Shown piece by piece: positions 19,770 through 27,748 of a stretch of DNA of 32,601 nucleotides. The DNA lies in contig DHKA01000001.1 in the NCBI GenBank assembly GCA_002404605.1, forward strand, positions 1-32,601, written 5' to 3'. Every line of letters starts with the position of its first letter. Positions within the stretch are counted from its first letter, which is position 1. The notes beneath the pieces are model-generated. The model did not search any database. It had not been told where the DNA came from and saw only the letters and a program-made list of their open reading frames with translations. The position numbers and the translations under genes were made by a program. The DNA is from Clostridiales bacterium UBA4706. GTDB taxonomy: Bacteria > Bacillota > Clostridia > Oscillospirales > Oscillospiraceae.

Positions 19770-22388
19770 ATGAAAGAACTGCCGAAGATTTATGATCCCA
19801 AGCAGGTGGAAAGCAAGATCTACCGCTATTGGACGGACGGCGGCTGGTTCCACGCCGAGCGTGACCCGGACAAGAAGCCGTTCACCATCGTGATCCCGCC
19901 CCCGAACGTCACCGGCCAGCTCCATCTGGGCCACGCGTTCGACGAGACGATCCAGGACGTGCTCATCCGCTGGAAGCGCATGAGCGGATACTGCGCGCTG
20001 TGGCTGCCGGGCGTTGACCACGCCGGTATCGCCACGCAGATCAAGGTGGAGGCCGAGCTCCGCAAGGAGGGCCTTACCCGCTTCGATCTCGGCCGCGAAA
20101 AGTTCCTTGAGCGCGTGTGGGACTGGAAGCAGCATTACGGCGACCGCATCGTGGAGCAGCTCAAAACGCTCGGCTCCTCGTGCGACTGGGAGCGTCAGCG
20201 CTTCACGATGGACGAGCAGTGCGCCAAGGCCGTGCGCGAGGCGTTCTGCAGCCTGTATGAAAAGGGATATATCTACCGCGGCAAGCGTATTATTAACTGG
20301 TGTCCGCACTGCACGACCGCCCTTTCCGACGCCGAGGTCGAATACGTCGAGAAGAACGGCTTCTTCTGGCACATCCGCTACCCGCTGACGGACGGCTCCG
20401 GCAGCGTGGAGGTCGCCACGACCCGTCCCGAGACGATGCTCGGCGACGCCGCCGTCGCGGTGAACCCCGAGGATCCGCGCTATAAAGACATGATCGGCAA
20501 GACCGTCACGCTCCCGCTCGTCGGACGGGAGATCCCCATCGTCGGCGACGAGCACGCCGATATGGAGTTCGGCACCGGCTGCGTGAAGATCACGCCCTGC
20601 CACGACCCCAACGACTTTGAGGTCGGCCTCCGGCACGATCTGCCGCAGTACCTGATGCTCGACGGCGACGGCAAGATCACCGGCGGCTACAAGTGGGACG
20701 GCATGGACCGCTACGAGGCCCGCAAAGCCATCGTGCAGGAGCTCGAGGAGCAGGGCTATCTCGTCTCCATCGAGCCGTGCGTCCACAACGTCGGCACGTG
20801 CTACCGCTGCCACAACGACGTGGAGCCGCTTGCGAGCGACCAGTGGTTCGTGAAGATGCAGCCCCTTGCCAAGGAAGCCATCCGCGTCGTGGAGGACGGC
20901 GAGATCAAATTTGTGCCCGACCGTTTCGCCAAGACGTATCTCAACTGGATGAACGGCGTGCGCGACTGGTGCATCTCCCGCCAGCTCTGGTGGGGCCACC
21001 AGATCCCTGTGTGGTACTGCGATGACTGCGGCCATATGACCGTTTCCCGCACCGACGCCTGCGAGTGCGAGGCGTGCCACTCAAAGAACATCCGCCGCGA
21101 GAGCGACGTGCTCGACACCTGGTTCTCCAGCGCGCTCTGGCCGTTCTCCACGCTCGGCTGGCCGGATAAGACAGAGGATCTGGACTACTTCTACCCGACG
21201 GATGTGCTCGTCACGGGCTACGACATCATCTTCTTCTGGGTCGCGCGCATGATCTTCTCCGGCTGCGAGCACATGAAAAAGATCCCGTTCCACACGGTGC
21301 TCATCCATGGCCTGATCCGTGACCCGCAGGGCAAGAAAATGTCCAAGTCCGCCGGAAACGGCGTCGATCCCATCGAGGTCATCAACACCTACGGCGCGGA
21401 CGCACTCCGCTTCAACATCATCACCGGCAACTCGCCCGGAAACGACATGCGCTTCTTCCCGGAGCGCTGCGAGGCGATGCGCAACTTTGCCAACAAGCTC
21501 TGGAACGCTTCCCGCTTCGTGATGATGAATCTCACGATCGACAAAAACGAGCTGCCCGAATCGCTCGAACTGGAGGACAAATGGATTCTCTCCCGGTTCA
21601 ACGAGCTGGCCCGCGAGGTCGGAGAGAATCTCGACAAATACGAGCTCGGCATCGCCGCACAGAAGATCTATGACTTCATCTGGGACAGCTTCTGCGACTG
21701 GTACATCGAGCTCACCAAGGCCCGTCTGACCGGCGAGGACGAAACGGCCCGCGTGCAGGCGCAGAAAGTGCTGCTCTATGTGCTCACCGAAACGCTCAAG
21801 CTGCTCCACCCGTTCATGCCGTTCATCACCGAGGAGATCTATCAGGCGCTGCCGCACGAGGGCGACGCACTCATGGTGCAACCGTACCCGGTCTACCGCG
21901 AGGATATGGCATTCCCGGCGGAGAGCGCGCGCTTTGAAAAGGTCATGGAAGCCATCCGCGCCATCCGCAGCCGCCGCAGTGAGATGAACGTCCCGCCGTC
22001 CAAGCGCCCGCACCTCTATATCGTCACTGAGGACAGGGAAGCCTTTGAGAATGGCCGCGACTACCTGTGCCGTCTGGCGTATGCCGGGGAAGTGATCGTC
22101 TCCGGCGAGGTGCCGGCGGACGCTGACAAAATGGTCAGCATCGTGACGAAGGATGCGCGCTGCTTCCTGCCGATGAGCGAGCTTGTCGATCTCGACAAGG
22201 AGCGCGAGAGGCTCGAAAAGGAGCTTGCGAAAAACCGCGGCTTCCTGGAAAACCAGCGCCGCAAGCTCTCCAACGAGAGCTTCGTGTCCCGCGCTCCGGC
22301 CAACGTCGTCGCCACGGAGCGCGAGCGCGCCGAAAAGCTCGAAGCGCTGATCGCCAATCTCGAGGAATCGCTCCGGCAGCTCGGCTGA
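19770..22388 (+). CDS. valS: Valyl-tRNA synthetase
   Basis: ValRS charges tRNA-Val and edits mischarged threonine. The 872-residue protein has the class I HIGH-type motif PPPNVTGQLHLGHAFDETIQD (HLGH at 52-55), KMSKS at 523-527 in QGKKMSKSAGNGVDP, the CP1 editing domain between them (for example ATTRPETMLGDAAVAV), an internal zinc-like Cys cluster CDDCGHMTVSRTDACECEAC, the anticodon-binding domain, and the C-terminal coiled coil characteristic of ValRS. The ATG at 19770 is used because GGAGG ends 7 bases upstream; the ATG at 19764 is too close. Controlled by the T-box upstream. Confidence 0.98.
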   Translation: MKELPKIYDPKQVESKIYRYWTDGGWFHAERDPDKKPFTIVIPPPNVTGQLHLGHAFDETIQDVLIRWKRMSGYCALWLPGVDHAGIATQIKVEAELRKEGLTRFDLGREKFLERVWDWKQHYGDRIVEQLKTLGSSCDWERQRFTMDEQCAKAVREAFCSLYEKGYIYRGKRIINWCPHCTTALSDAEVEYVEKNGFFWHIRYPLTDGSGSVEVATTRPETMLGDAAVAVNPEDPRYKDMIGKTVTLPLVGREIPIVGDEHADMEFGTGCVKITPCHDPNDFEVGLRHDLPQYLMLDGDGKITGGYKWDGMDRYEARKAIVQELEEQGYLVSIEPCVHNVGTCYRCHNDVEPLASDQWFVKMQPLAKEAIRVVEDGEIKFVPDRFAKTYLNWMNGVRDWCISRQLWWGHQIPVWYCDDCGHMTVSRTDACECEACHSKNIRRESDVLDTWFSSALWPFSTLGWPDKTEDLDYFYPTDVLVTGYDIIFFWVARMIFSGCEHMKKIPFHTVLIHGLIRDPQGKKMSKSAGNGVDPIEVINTYGADALRFNIITGNSPGNDMRFFPERCEAMRNFANKLWNASRFVMMNLTIDKNELPESLELEDKWILSRFNELAREVGENLDKYELGIAAQKIYDFIWDSFCDWYIELTKARLTGEDETARVQAQKVLLYVLTETLKLLHPFMPFITEEIYQALPHEGDALMVQPYPVYREDMAFPAESARFEKVMEAIRAIRSRRSEMNVPPSKRPHLYIVTEDREAFENGRDYLCRLAYAGEVIVSGEVPADADKMVSIVTKDARCFLPMSELVDLDKERERLEKELAKNRGFLENQRRKLSNESFVSRAPANVVATERERAEKLEALIANLEESLRQLG

Positions 22389-22416
22389 TCCGCCGAATTC
22401 TGGAAGCAAACTTTTA

Positions 22417-22445
22417 TTGACAAAGATGTCTCGAAACGCTACAAT
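22417..22445 (+). promoter_or_regulatory. Predicted promoter of the Ig-like surface protein gene
   Basis: A perfect TTGACA (22417-22422), a 17-base spacer and TACAAT (22440-22445). The -10 lies in the loop of the valS terminator hairpin. Confidence 0.8.
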
Positions 22446-22466
22446 GACGCTTCGGGACATTTTTTG
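22424..22466 (+). terminator. Probable valS terminator overlapping the next promoter
   Basis: A 10-bp stem with one G-T pair (22426-22435 with 22451-22460, ATGTCTCGAA / TTCGGGACAT), a 15-base loop, and six Ts. It lies about 38 bases after the valS stop and encloses the -10 box of the next gene. Confidence 0.7.
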
Positions 22467-22568
22467 CGGTCTTCGAAAACTTTTTGCCGCATTCCTGCGT
22501 CTAATAAGCAGGAAAGAAAATCGGATCATTCATCCTGCGCCGCAAGGCGCGGGGGAGGAGAATACACT

Positions 22569-24212
22569 ATGCGTAAGATTATTTCAAAGCGACTCTTTGC
22601 CGTTTTGATGGCGGTGCTTATGACCGCCGCACTCGGCACGACGGCGCTCGCGGACGACGCACCCGTCATCAATACCGATGTACCCGCGGCGCTTACTGTG
22701 ATCGAAGGGCAGACGCTCACGCTCACCGTAGAAGCGACGGGCGGAGAGCTGTCCTATCAATGGTACAGCGTCCATCCGGAGGGCGATACGCCGGTGGAGG
22801 GCCAGACCTCCAACACCTACCAGATCGCCGCGGTGGACGCCTCGATCAACGGCGCGGCGTTTTACTGCTTCGTGCAGAATGCGGCCGGGAATACCCAGTC
22901 TTCTGTCTGCACCATCACGGTGATCTCCAAGCCCGCTCTCACACAGGATGTGAGCACCACCAGCCAGACGCTGACCGAGGGCGACACTATTGCGCTCACC
23001 GCCGGAGCGACCGGCGCGGCAGGTATCCAGTGGTATTATAAAAAAGGAGAAGAAGCTCCCAAGCCCATCGACGGCGCGACGACCGCTTCTCTCTCCGTTG
23101 CGGCCACGATGGACTATAACGGCGCAGATATTTACTGCCAGTTCGTGAACGACGCCGGCGCCGTCACGACCTCGTTCTGCCGCATCACCGTGAACGCCAA
23201 GCCCACAGCTCCGGTGACGACGAAGGACCCGACCGGCGAGACCGTCACCGAAGGCGGCCGCGCGATTTTCATTGCCCGCGCTGACGGCGCGACGAGCTAT
23301 GTCTGGCGTATCGTCAGCGCCGACGGCACGCAGATCTACGACTACACCGCCGCGCGCACGGCGTTCCCGTCACTGAGCATTTCCGGCGGCGACAGCGAGA
23401 CGCTCACACTGAGCAACATCCCCTACGACATGAACGGCTGGAAGGTCGCCTGTCTCTTTCGCGGCGAGGGCGGCGATACGCTCTCCGGCGCGGCGAGCAT
23501 CACCGTGACGAAGAAGGCGGCGTCGCTCAGCATCATCACGCAGCCCGTCGGCGGCACGATGGCGGTCGATGAGAACCCCAATTTCATTCTCTCCATCCAG
23601 GCAACGTCCAGCGACGGCGGCACGCTCGTCTACCAGTGGTACAGTGCCGCGACAAACAGCACCGCCGCCATGAGAGCCATCCCCGGCGCGACGAACTCCA
23701 GCTATAAGCCCGAGCAGACCGAGGGGACGACCTACTACCGCGTGAGCGTCCAGCTCACCGGCAACGGCACGACCTCCGATCCCTATTACTCCAACACCGT
23801 CCCTGTGACATTTACTTCCAATACGACACCCGAACCGGTTTTCTCCAGCGTCTGGGAACATAATGATATTTCTCACTGGCATCAGTCAACCAGTGGTGAA
23901 CATGCAGATGAAGCGTTTCACACCTATACATGGACGGTTCTGAAAGCCCCCACCGCGACCGAGGACGGCGAGCAGAAGGGCGTTTGCTCCGTCTGCGGCT
24001 ATGAGACCATCCAACCGATCCCTGCCGGCACGGATATTGGCGAAGAAGAGACTCCGGCAAAACCCGTGAAAAAGACGAATACGGTTCTTCTCGTTATCAT
24101 CGGCGTGCTGGCCGTGGCGGTGATCGCCGTGGCGGTCATCCTTGTCCGCAAGGTTCTTCTCCAGAAGGACGAAAAGAATGGTGAAGACGATGACGACGGT
24201 GAGGACGAATAA
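22569..24212 (+). CDS. Membrane-anchored Ig-like surface protein
   Basis: A 547-residue secreted protein. The signal peptide (1-28, cleaved after TALA) is followed by four Ig-like beta-sandwich repeats at about 31-121, 122-212, 213-316 and 317-417. Each has a core such as YQWYS or IQWYY, a final YC-F-V or C-L-F, and ITV as last strand. A short repeat at about 420-485 (SHWHQS...EHADEAFHTYTWTV...CSVCGYETIQPIP) belongs to the HxWH/CxVCG repeats of clostridial surface proteins. A C-terminal transmembrane helix (504-526) and acidic tail (DDDDGEDE) follow. No LPXTG sortase motif is present, so it is anchored by the C-terminal helix. It may bind host or polymer ligands; this is family knowledge, not shown. 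RBS GGAGGAG, own promoter, convergent with the Rnf cluster. Confidence 0.87.
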   Translation: MRKIISKRLFAVLMAVLMTAALGTTALADDAPVINTDVPAALTVIEGQTLTLTVEATGGELSYQWYSVHPEGDTPVEGQTSNTYQIAAVDASINGAAFYCFVQNAAGNTQSSVCTITVISKPALTQDVSTTSQTLTEGDTIALTAGATGAAGIQWYYKKGEEAPKPIDGATTASLSVAATMDYNGADIYCQFVNDAGAVTTSFCRITVNAKPTAPVTTKDPTGETVTEGGRAIFIARADGATSYVWRIVSADGTQIYDYTAARTAFPSLSISGGDSETLTLSNIPYDMNGWKVACLFRGEGGDTLSGAASITVTKKAASLSIITQPVGGTMAVDENPNFILSIQATSSDGGTLVYQWYSAATNSTAAMRAIPGATNSSYKPEQTEGTTYYRVSVQLTGNGTTSDPYYSNTVPVTFTSNTTPEPVFSSVWEHNDISHWHQSTSGEHADEAFHTYTWTVLKAPTATEDGEQKGVCSVCGYETIQPIPAGTDIGEEETPAKPVKKTNTVLLVIIGVLAVAVIAVAVILVRKVLLQKDEKNGEDDDDGEDE

Positions 24213-24285
24213 AACCGAGACCTTGTGAATTGCCCTCAAAAAGTTGGGCGCGGCTCTTCCCGCCAGCGTGGTTGCCCCAACATAG

Positions 24286-24323
24286 AAAACACCCCTCCGA
24301 TCTACTGGATCGGAGGGGTGTTT
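24286..24323. terminator. Bidirectional terminator between Ig-like protein and rnfA
   Basis: The stem ACCCCTCCGATC (24291-24302) / GATCGGAGGGGT (24308-24319) is extended by AAAC / GTTT. A and T runs lie on the two sides, so it ends both the surface protein gene and the leftward Rnf operon. Confidence 0.92.
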
Positions 24324-24333
24324 CAGTAGTTGC

Positions 24334-24891
24334 TCAGAACGCCAGGAGCGCCATGGAGAGAATGGCGGCGGTCAGCAGATAGATCGGCAGACCGCGCCAC
24401 GCGTTCGGGACGTAGCGCTCGCGGATCTTGCTGCGGACGGCGGCGAACGCTGCAAGAGCGAGCCAGAAGCCGAGACCCGCGCCGAGCGCCGTGAGGATGC
24501 TCTCGCCGAAATTGAGGCCGTCGGCCGCGTTGTTCACCGCGACGCCGAGCACCGCGCTGTTGAGCGCGATCACGGGGAAGTAAATGCCGAAGCTCTTTCC
24601 GCTGGCCTTTGCAATAGCCTCCATCACGTACACAACGATGAGGACGATAGCGGCGTAGACGAGCGTCTGCAGGTAGCCGAGAGACAGCGCGTCCAGAACG
24701 TAGGTCTGCACGAGACCGGCGATTATTGCCGTGAAAAACATGGCGATGGTCACGGACGAGCCGAGCGCAGTGATCTTCTTCTCCTGCGCAGACCAGCCGA
24801 GCAGGGGAGCCGCGCCGAGGAACTTTTCGAGCGCATAGTTGTTGGCGAGCATTGCGCCAAGCACGATACCGACAATGGCTTTGAACGTCAT
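24334..24891 (-). CDS. rnfA: Rnf electron transport complex subunit RnfA
   Basis: A 185-residue integral membrane subunit. Six hydrophobic segments are evident. It begins MTFKAIVGIVLGAMLANNYALEKFLGA and contains the RnfA/NqrE family sequences SSVTIAMFFTAIIAGLVQTYVLD and YFPVIALNSAVLGVAVNN. RnfA and RnfE form the antiparallel pair in the membrane core that holds an iron-sulfur cluster. The ATG shares one base with the rnfE stop. It is the last gene before the terminator; rnfB, which follows rnfA in most anaerobe rnfCDGEAB operons, is not present. Confidence 0.95.
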   Translation of the reverse strand: MTFKAIVGIVLGAMLANNYALEKFLGAAPLLGWSAQEKKITALGSSVTIAMFFTAIIAGLVQTYVLDALSLGYLQTLVYAAIVLIVVYVMEAIAKASGKSFGIYFPVIALNSAVLGVAVNNAADGLNFGESILTALGAGLGFWLALAAFAAVRSKIRERYVPNAWRGLPIYLLTAAILSMALLAF

Positions 24892-25517
24892 TACTCGTTA
24901 CCTCCTTCTGTCGTACCGGCAGCGACACCGGCAAAGCCGGGCTCTTCCTCCGCGGCACAGGCGGCGGGGAAGACGGCGTTTACGATCGCGGCGACGATGG
25001 CGTACACCAGGAAGCCGCCCATGGGCTTCTGGAGCGACGAGACAGTGTGCGCCTTGAGGAACGCGATCTCCTGTCCCCAGACGCTGCCGAGACCGAACAG
25101 TTCGCGCAGCAGCGCGACGACGGCGATCACCGCGAGGAACTCCAGCCCGGTCACGACGACCTTCCCGACGCAGAGACCGGAGGCGTTATCGGCGCTGCGG
25201 CTGAACACCAGCAGGTTGACGGCGGCCACGGCGAGATAGACGCCGAGCATTTTGTAAACGGACGGCAGCACCGCATGCAGCACGAGCTGTGCGGCGGAGG
25301 TGAACAGCGCCGCCGTGAGGATCGTCGCGGCGATGATCGCACGCTCCGGGAGAATGCGGCGCAGCAGCGCCATCACAAGCGCGGTGAGCAGCATCACGGC
25401 GAAAACCGTAACGCCCATGGCAACGGCGCCCTGGAGCGTTCCGGTCGTGCCCAGCGCGGGGCACGCGCCGAGAAACAGCACCCACATCGGGTTAACGGTC
25501 ATTTTCTTCTCATTCAT
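24891..25517 (-). CDS. rnfE: Rnf electron transport complex subunit RnfE
   Basis: A 208-residue membrane protein of the RnfE/NqrD family: NPMWVLFLGACPALGTTGTLQGAVAMGV at the N-terminus is the conserved first helix region, and FSRSADNASGLCVGKVVVTGLEFLAVIAVVALLRELFG is typical of the later half. About six membrane helices. The ATG at 25517 is chosen over the TTG at 25523 because GGAGG is 8 bases upstream of it. It overlaps the rnfG 3' end by 8 bases and touches rnfA downstream, consistent with one operon. Confidence 0.95.
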   Translation of the reverse strand: MNEKKMTVNPMWVLFLGACPALGTTGTLQGAVAMGVTVFAVMLLTALVMALLRRILPERAIIAATILTAALFTSAAQLVLHAVLPSVYKMLGVYLAVAAVNLLVFSRSADNASGLCVGKVVVTGLEFLAVIAVVALLRELFGLGSVWGQEIAFLKAHTVSSLQKPMGGFLVYAIVAAIVNAVFPAACAAEEEPGFAGVAAGTTEGGNE

Positions 25518-26814
25518 TGCCAAGTCCTCCGTTCTCTTTCAGAGTGGCAAAGGCGTCGAACACGTCGTGCGTGGCGGTCTTGACGGCGTTCGTCGTCATC
25601 GTCGCGCCGGAGATGAACGCTATGTCGTCCGTCATGGTCTCGCCGGTCACGCCGACGAAGCCGTCCTTGTAGCTCTGCGGATCGAGCGTGTAGTTGGAGA
25701 AGTATTCCTTTTCCAAAATGAACTCTTTGGCGTTCATCATAACGATCTCGCCGTTGGCATTGAGGATGTAGTAGACGGCCATGGGAATGTTGCTGTATCC
25801 GTAGGGGCGGGAGACGAAGGCGTAGAGCGTTTCGCCGTTCTCCGTCACGGTGTAGGCGGCGGTCACGGTGTTGTATACGCCGTCCAGACCGAGCACGGCG
25901 TAATCCGCGTCCTTGGAGTAATAAGCGCCGAGCTTCGAGATATCGTCATCCGTGTAGAGATCGCCGTTATCGCGTGCATACGCGGCGGCAGTCTCGGCAA
26001 AGTCGGCGTAGGAGTCGGTCACGACGTTGCCTTCCACATCGTAGACGCAGGCGCTGCCGGTCGTGTTGGCGATGGCGAGCACGCCCGCACCGTCCACGTT
26101 TGCAATGAGCGCATAGCCCGCGCCGTTCGGGGCCTTGTAAGCGGCGGTCACGCCGTCGAGACCGGTCTCGATCTCTTCGCCCTGCATCGCGCCTTCGCTG
26201 TTCATCATGCCGGGGAACACGCTGGCGATCAGCTCGGTGAGAAGCTGCGCGTCGCCCTTGACGCCCGCGCTGACAAGCCCGTTCGCCGTGAGAGCAGTGA
26301 AGCCATCGAGAATGGCGTCATGGAACGCTTTGGAGGAGTACGTCACGCCCGCGACGAGACTCACGTCCGCAAGAGTGGAATCCTGACCGACATAGGTCTG
26401 CGGGTACGTATCCACGCCCATGTCCTTCGTGTCGGGGTAGGAGAGCACCTGCGTGCCGACGATCCTGCCCTCGGTATCCACGGCCATGGAGATCTCGATC
26501 GGATCGTGGGTGTAGCCCTGTGTGGTGGAGAGAAGGATCGCGTAGCCGAGACCGGAGGTCTCGGTATAGATGCTCTGTACGGTCTCCGGAACGTCGGTGA
26601 GCTCGCTTCCGGCGGAGCCGTCATTGCTGTAGAGAAGATCAAAGCCCTGCGCGCCGGGGAAAATATCCATGAGCGGCCCGAGCGCCTGGGAAGCCTCGCT
26701 CAGCTCGATGCGCGGCCCGGCCCATACGTTGAGACCGGTGAGCAGCAGAGCGAACACGAGGAAAAGAACGATCAGCGTCAGAGCCGAGCGGAGAAAGCTG
26801 CCTTTATTTTGCAT
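25510..26814 (-). CDS. rnfG: Enlarged RnfG with repeated FMN-binding-like domains
   Basis: RnfG is an extracytoplasmic subunit with FMN covalently bound to Thr. Here the protein has 434 residues, about twice the usual 200. One N-terminal membrane helix (about 9-32) is followed by FMN_bind-like repeats. Repeat 1 (about 80-175) ends in AGVTYSS (155-161). A middle unit (about 218-275) begins VTAAYKAPNGAGYALI. Repeat 3 (about 318-434) has VTAAYTVTENGETLYAFV and ends in the true flavinylation motif SGATMTT (SGAT 402-405, Thr405). The first repeat keeps Thr158 but not the SGAT context. The ribosome binding site is GGGAGG, 8 bases before the ATG, inside the end of rnfD (11-base overlap). Confidence 0.85.
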   Translation of the reverse strand: MQNKGSFLRSALTLIVLFLVFALLLTGLNVWAGPRIELSEASQALGPLMDIFPGAQGFDLLYSNDGSAGSELTDVPETVQSIYTETSGLGYAILLSTTQGYTHDPIEISMAVDTEGRIVGTQVLSYPDTKDMGVDTYPQTYVGQDSTLADVSLVAGVTYSSKAFHDAILDGFTALTANGLVSAGVKGDAQLLTELIASVFPGMMNSEGAMQGEEIETGLDGVTAAYKAPNGAGYALIANVDGAGVLAIANTTGSACVYDVEGNVVTDSYADFAETAAAYARDNGDLYTDDDISKLGAYYSKDADYAVLGLDGVYNTVTAAYTVTENGETLYAFVSRPYGYSNIPMAVYYILNANGEIVMMNAKEFILEKEYFSNYTLDPQSYKDGFVGVTGETMTDDIAFISGATMTTNAVKTATHDVFDAFATLKENGGLGNE

Positions 26815-27748
26815 TTTTCGGCCCTCCCAATCCGAGCGGCGTAGCCGCCGTCCATTTTTCGATCATTGGAGCAAGAATGTTCATCACGAGGATGGAGAGC
26901 GACACGCCCTCCGGATACGCGCAGTATTCGCGGATGACGAACGTCAGAATGCCGCAGCCGAGCGCGAAGAACGCCTTGCCCTTGTTGTTGATCGGCGAGG
27001 TCTGGTAGTCGGTCGCCATGAAGATCGCGCCAAGGAACAGACCGCCCGCCATGATCTCATAGAGCGCGGTGACGGCGCTGCCGGTCGTGACGAAATAGAG
27101 CACAAACACGCTGCCGACGAAGATCGCCGGGACGTACCAGCGGATCACGCGGCGGATGACGAGATACGCAAAGCCGATGAGAAGCGCGATAACGCACGTT
27201 TCGCCGACCGCGCCGCCGCGCACGCCGAGGAACATATCCAGCAGGGAAGGGAGACCCTCGCCGCCGGTGGAGAGAACTTCGAGCGGGGTGGCGCTCGTCA
27301 CGAGATCCACGCCCTTCGGCATCGCGCCGCCCATGACCTGCGTGAACGAGACGAGCATGAACACGCGCGCGGTGATGGCGGGGTTTGCGAAGTTGTGGCC
27401 GAGACCGCCGAACAGACACTTGACGAACACGATGGCAAACACGCTGCCAATTACGCACTGCCAGACCGGAACATTGGTGCTGAGATTGAGACCGAGCAGC
27501 AGGCCCGTCACAACGGCGCTGAGATCGCCGATGGACTGCTTGCGGTGCGTGATCACGTTGAAGAGAAACTCGGAAAGAACAGCGGCGATCACACACGAGA
27601 GGATCGGCACGAGCGCCGGAGCACCGAAGATCACGATCGCAGCGGCCGTGGCGGGCAGCAGAGCGATGATCACGTCGAGCATGATGCGCTGCGTGCTTGC
27701 GCCGCAGTGGGTAAACGGGGAAGAGGGAGTTTCGAACCGCTTATCCAT
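26804..27748 (-). CDS. rnfD: Rnf electron transport complex subunit RnfD
   Basis: A 314-residue polytopic membrane subunit of the RnfD/NqrB family, which carries covalent FMN. It has the conserved MLDVIIALLPA near the start, GLLLGLNLSTNVPVW, KCLFGGLGHNFANPAITARVF, and the flavinylation motif TSAT (Thr154 when counted from this start) in DLVTSATPLEVL. FMN there would be added by the ApbE encoded upstream. The ATG at 27748 shares a base with the rnfC stop (TGATG), with AAGGAGG 9 bases before; the GTG at 27751 is the alternative. Confidence 0.96.
   Translation of the reverse strand: MDKRFETPSSPFTHCGASTQRIMLDVIIALLPATAAAIVIFGAPALVPILSCVIAAVLSEFLFNVITHRKQSIGDLSAVVTGLLLGLNLSTNVPVWQCVIGSVFAIVFVKCLFGGLGHNFANPAITARVFMLVSFTQVMGGAMPKGVDLVTSATPLEVLSTGGEGLPSLLDMFLGVRGGAVGETCVIALLIGFAYLVIRRVIRWYVPAIFVGSVFVLYFVTTGSAVTALYEIMAGGLFLGAIFMATDYQTSPINNKGKAFFALGCGILTFVIREYCAYPEGVSLSILVMNILAPMIEKWTAATPLGLGGPKNAK

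Noticed and set aside
19473..21080. A 535-codon minus-strand frame opposite the valS 5' region and T-box
   Set aside because: It runs antisense to the T-box and valS, has no ribosome binding site, and its composition is His/Val/Ala/Arg-rich as expected for a shadow frame.
25300..26844. A 514-codon open frame on the plus strand opposite rnfG and rnfE
   Set aside because: It lies antisense to clear Rnf genes, has no ribosome binding site or recognisable domain, and long antisense frames are common in GC-rich sequence.
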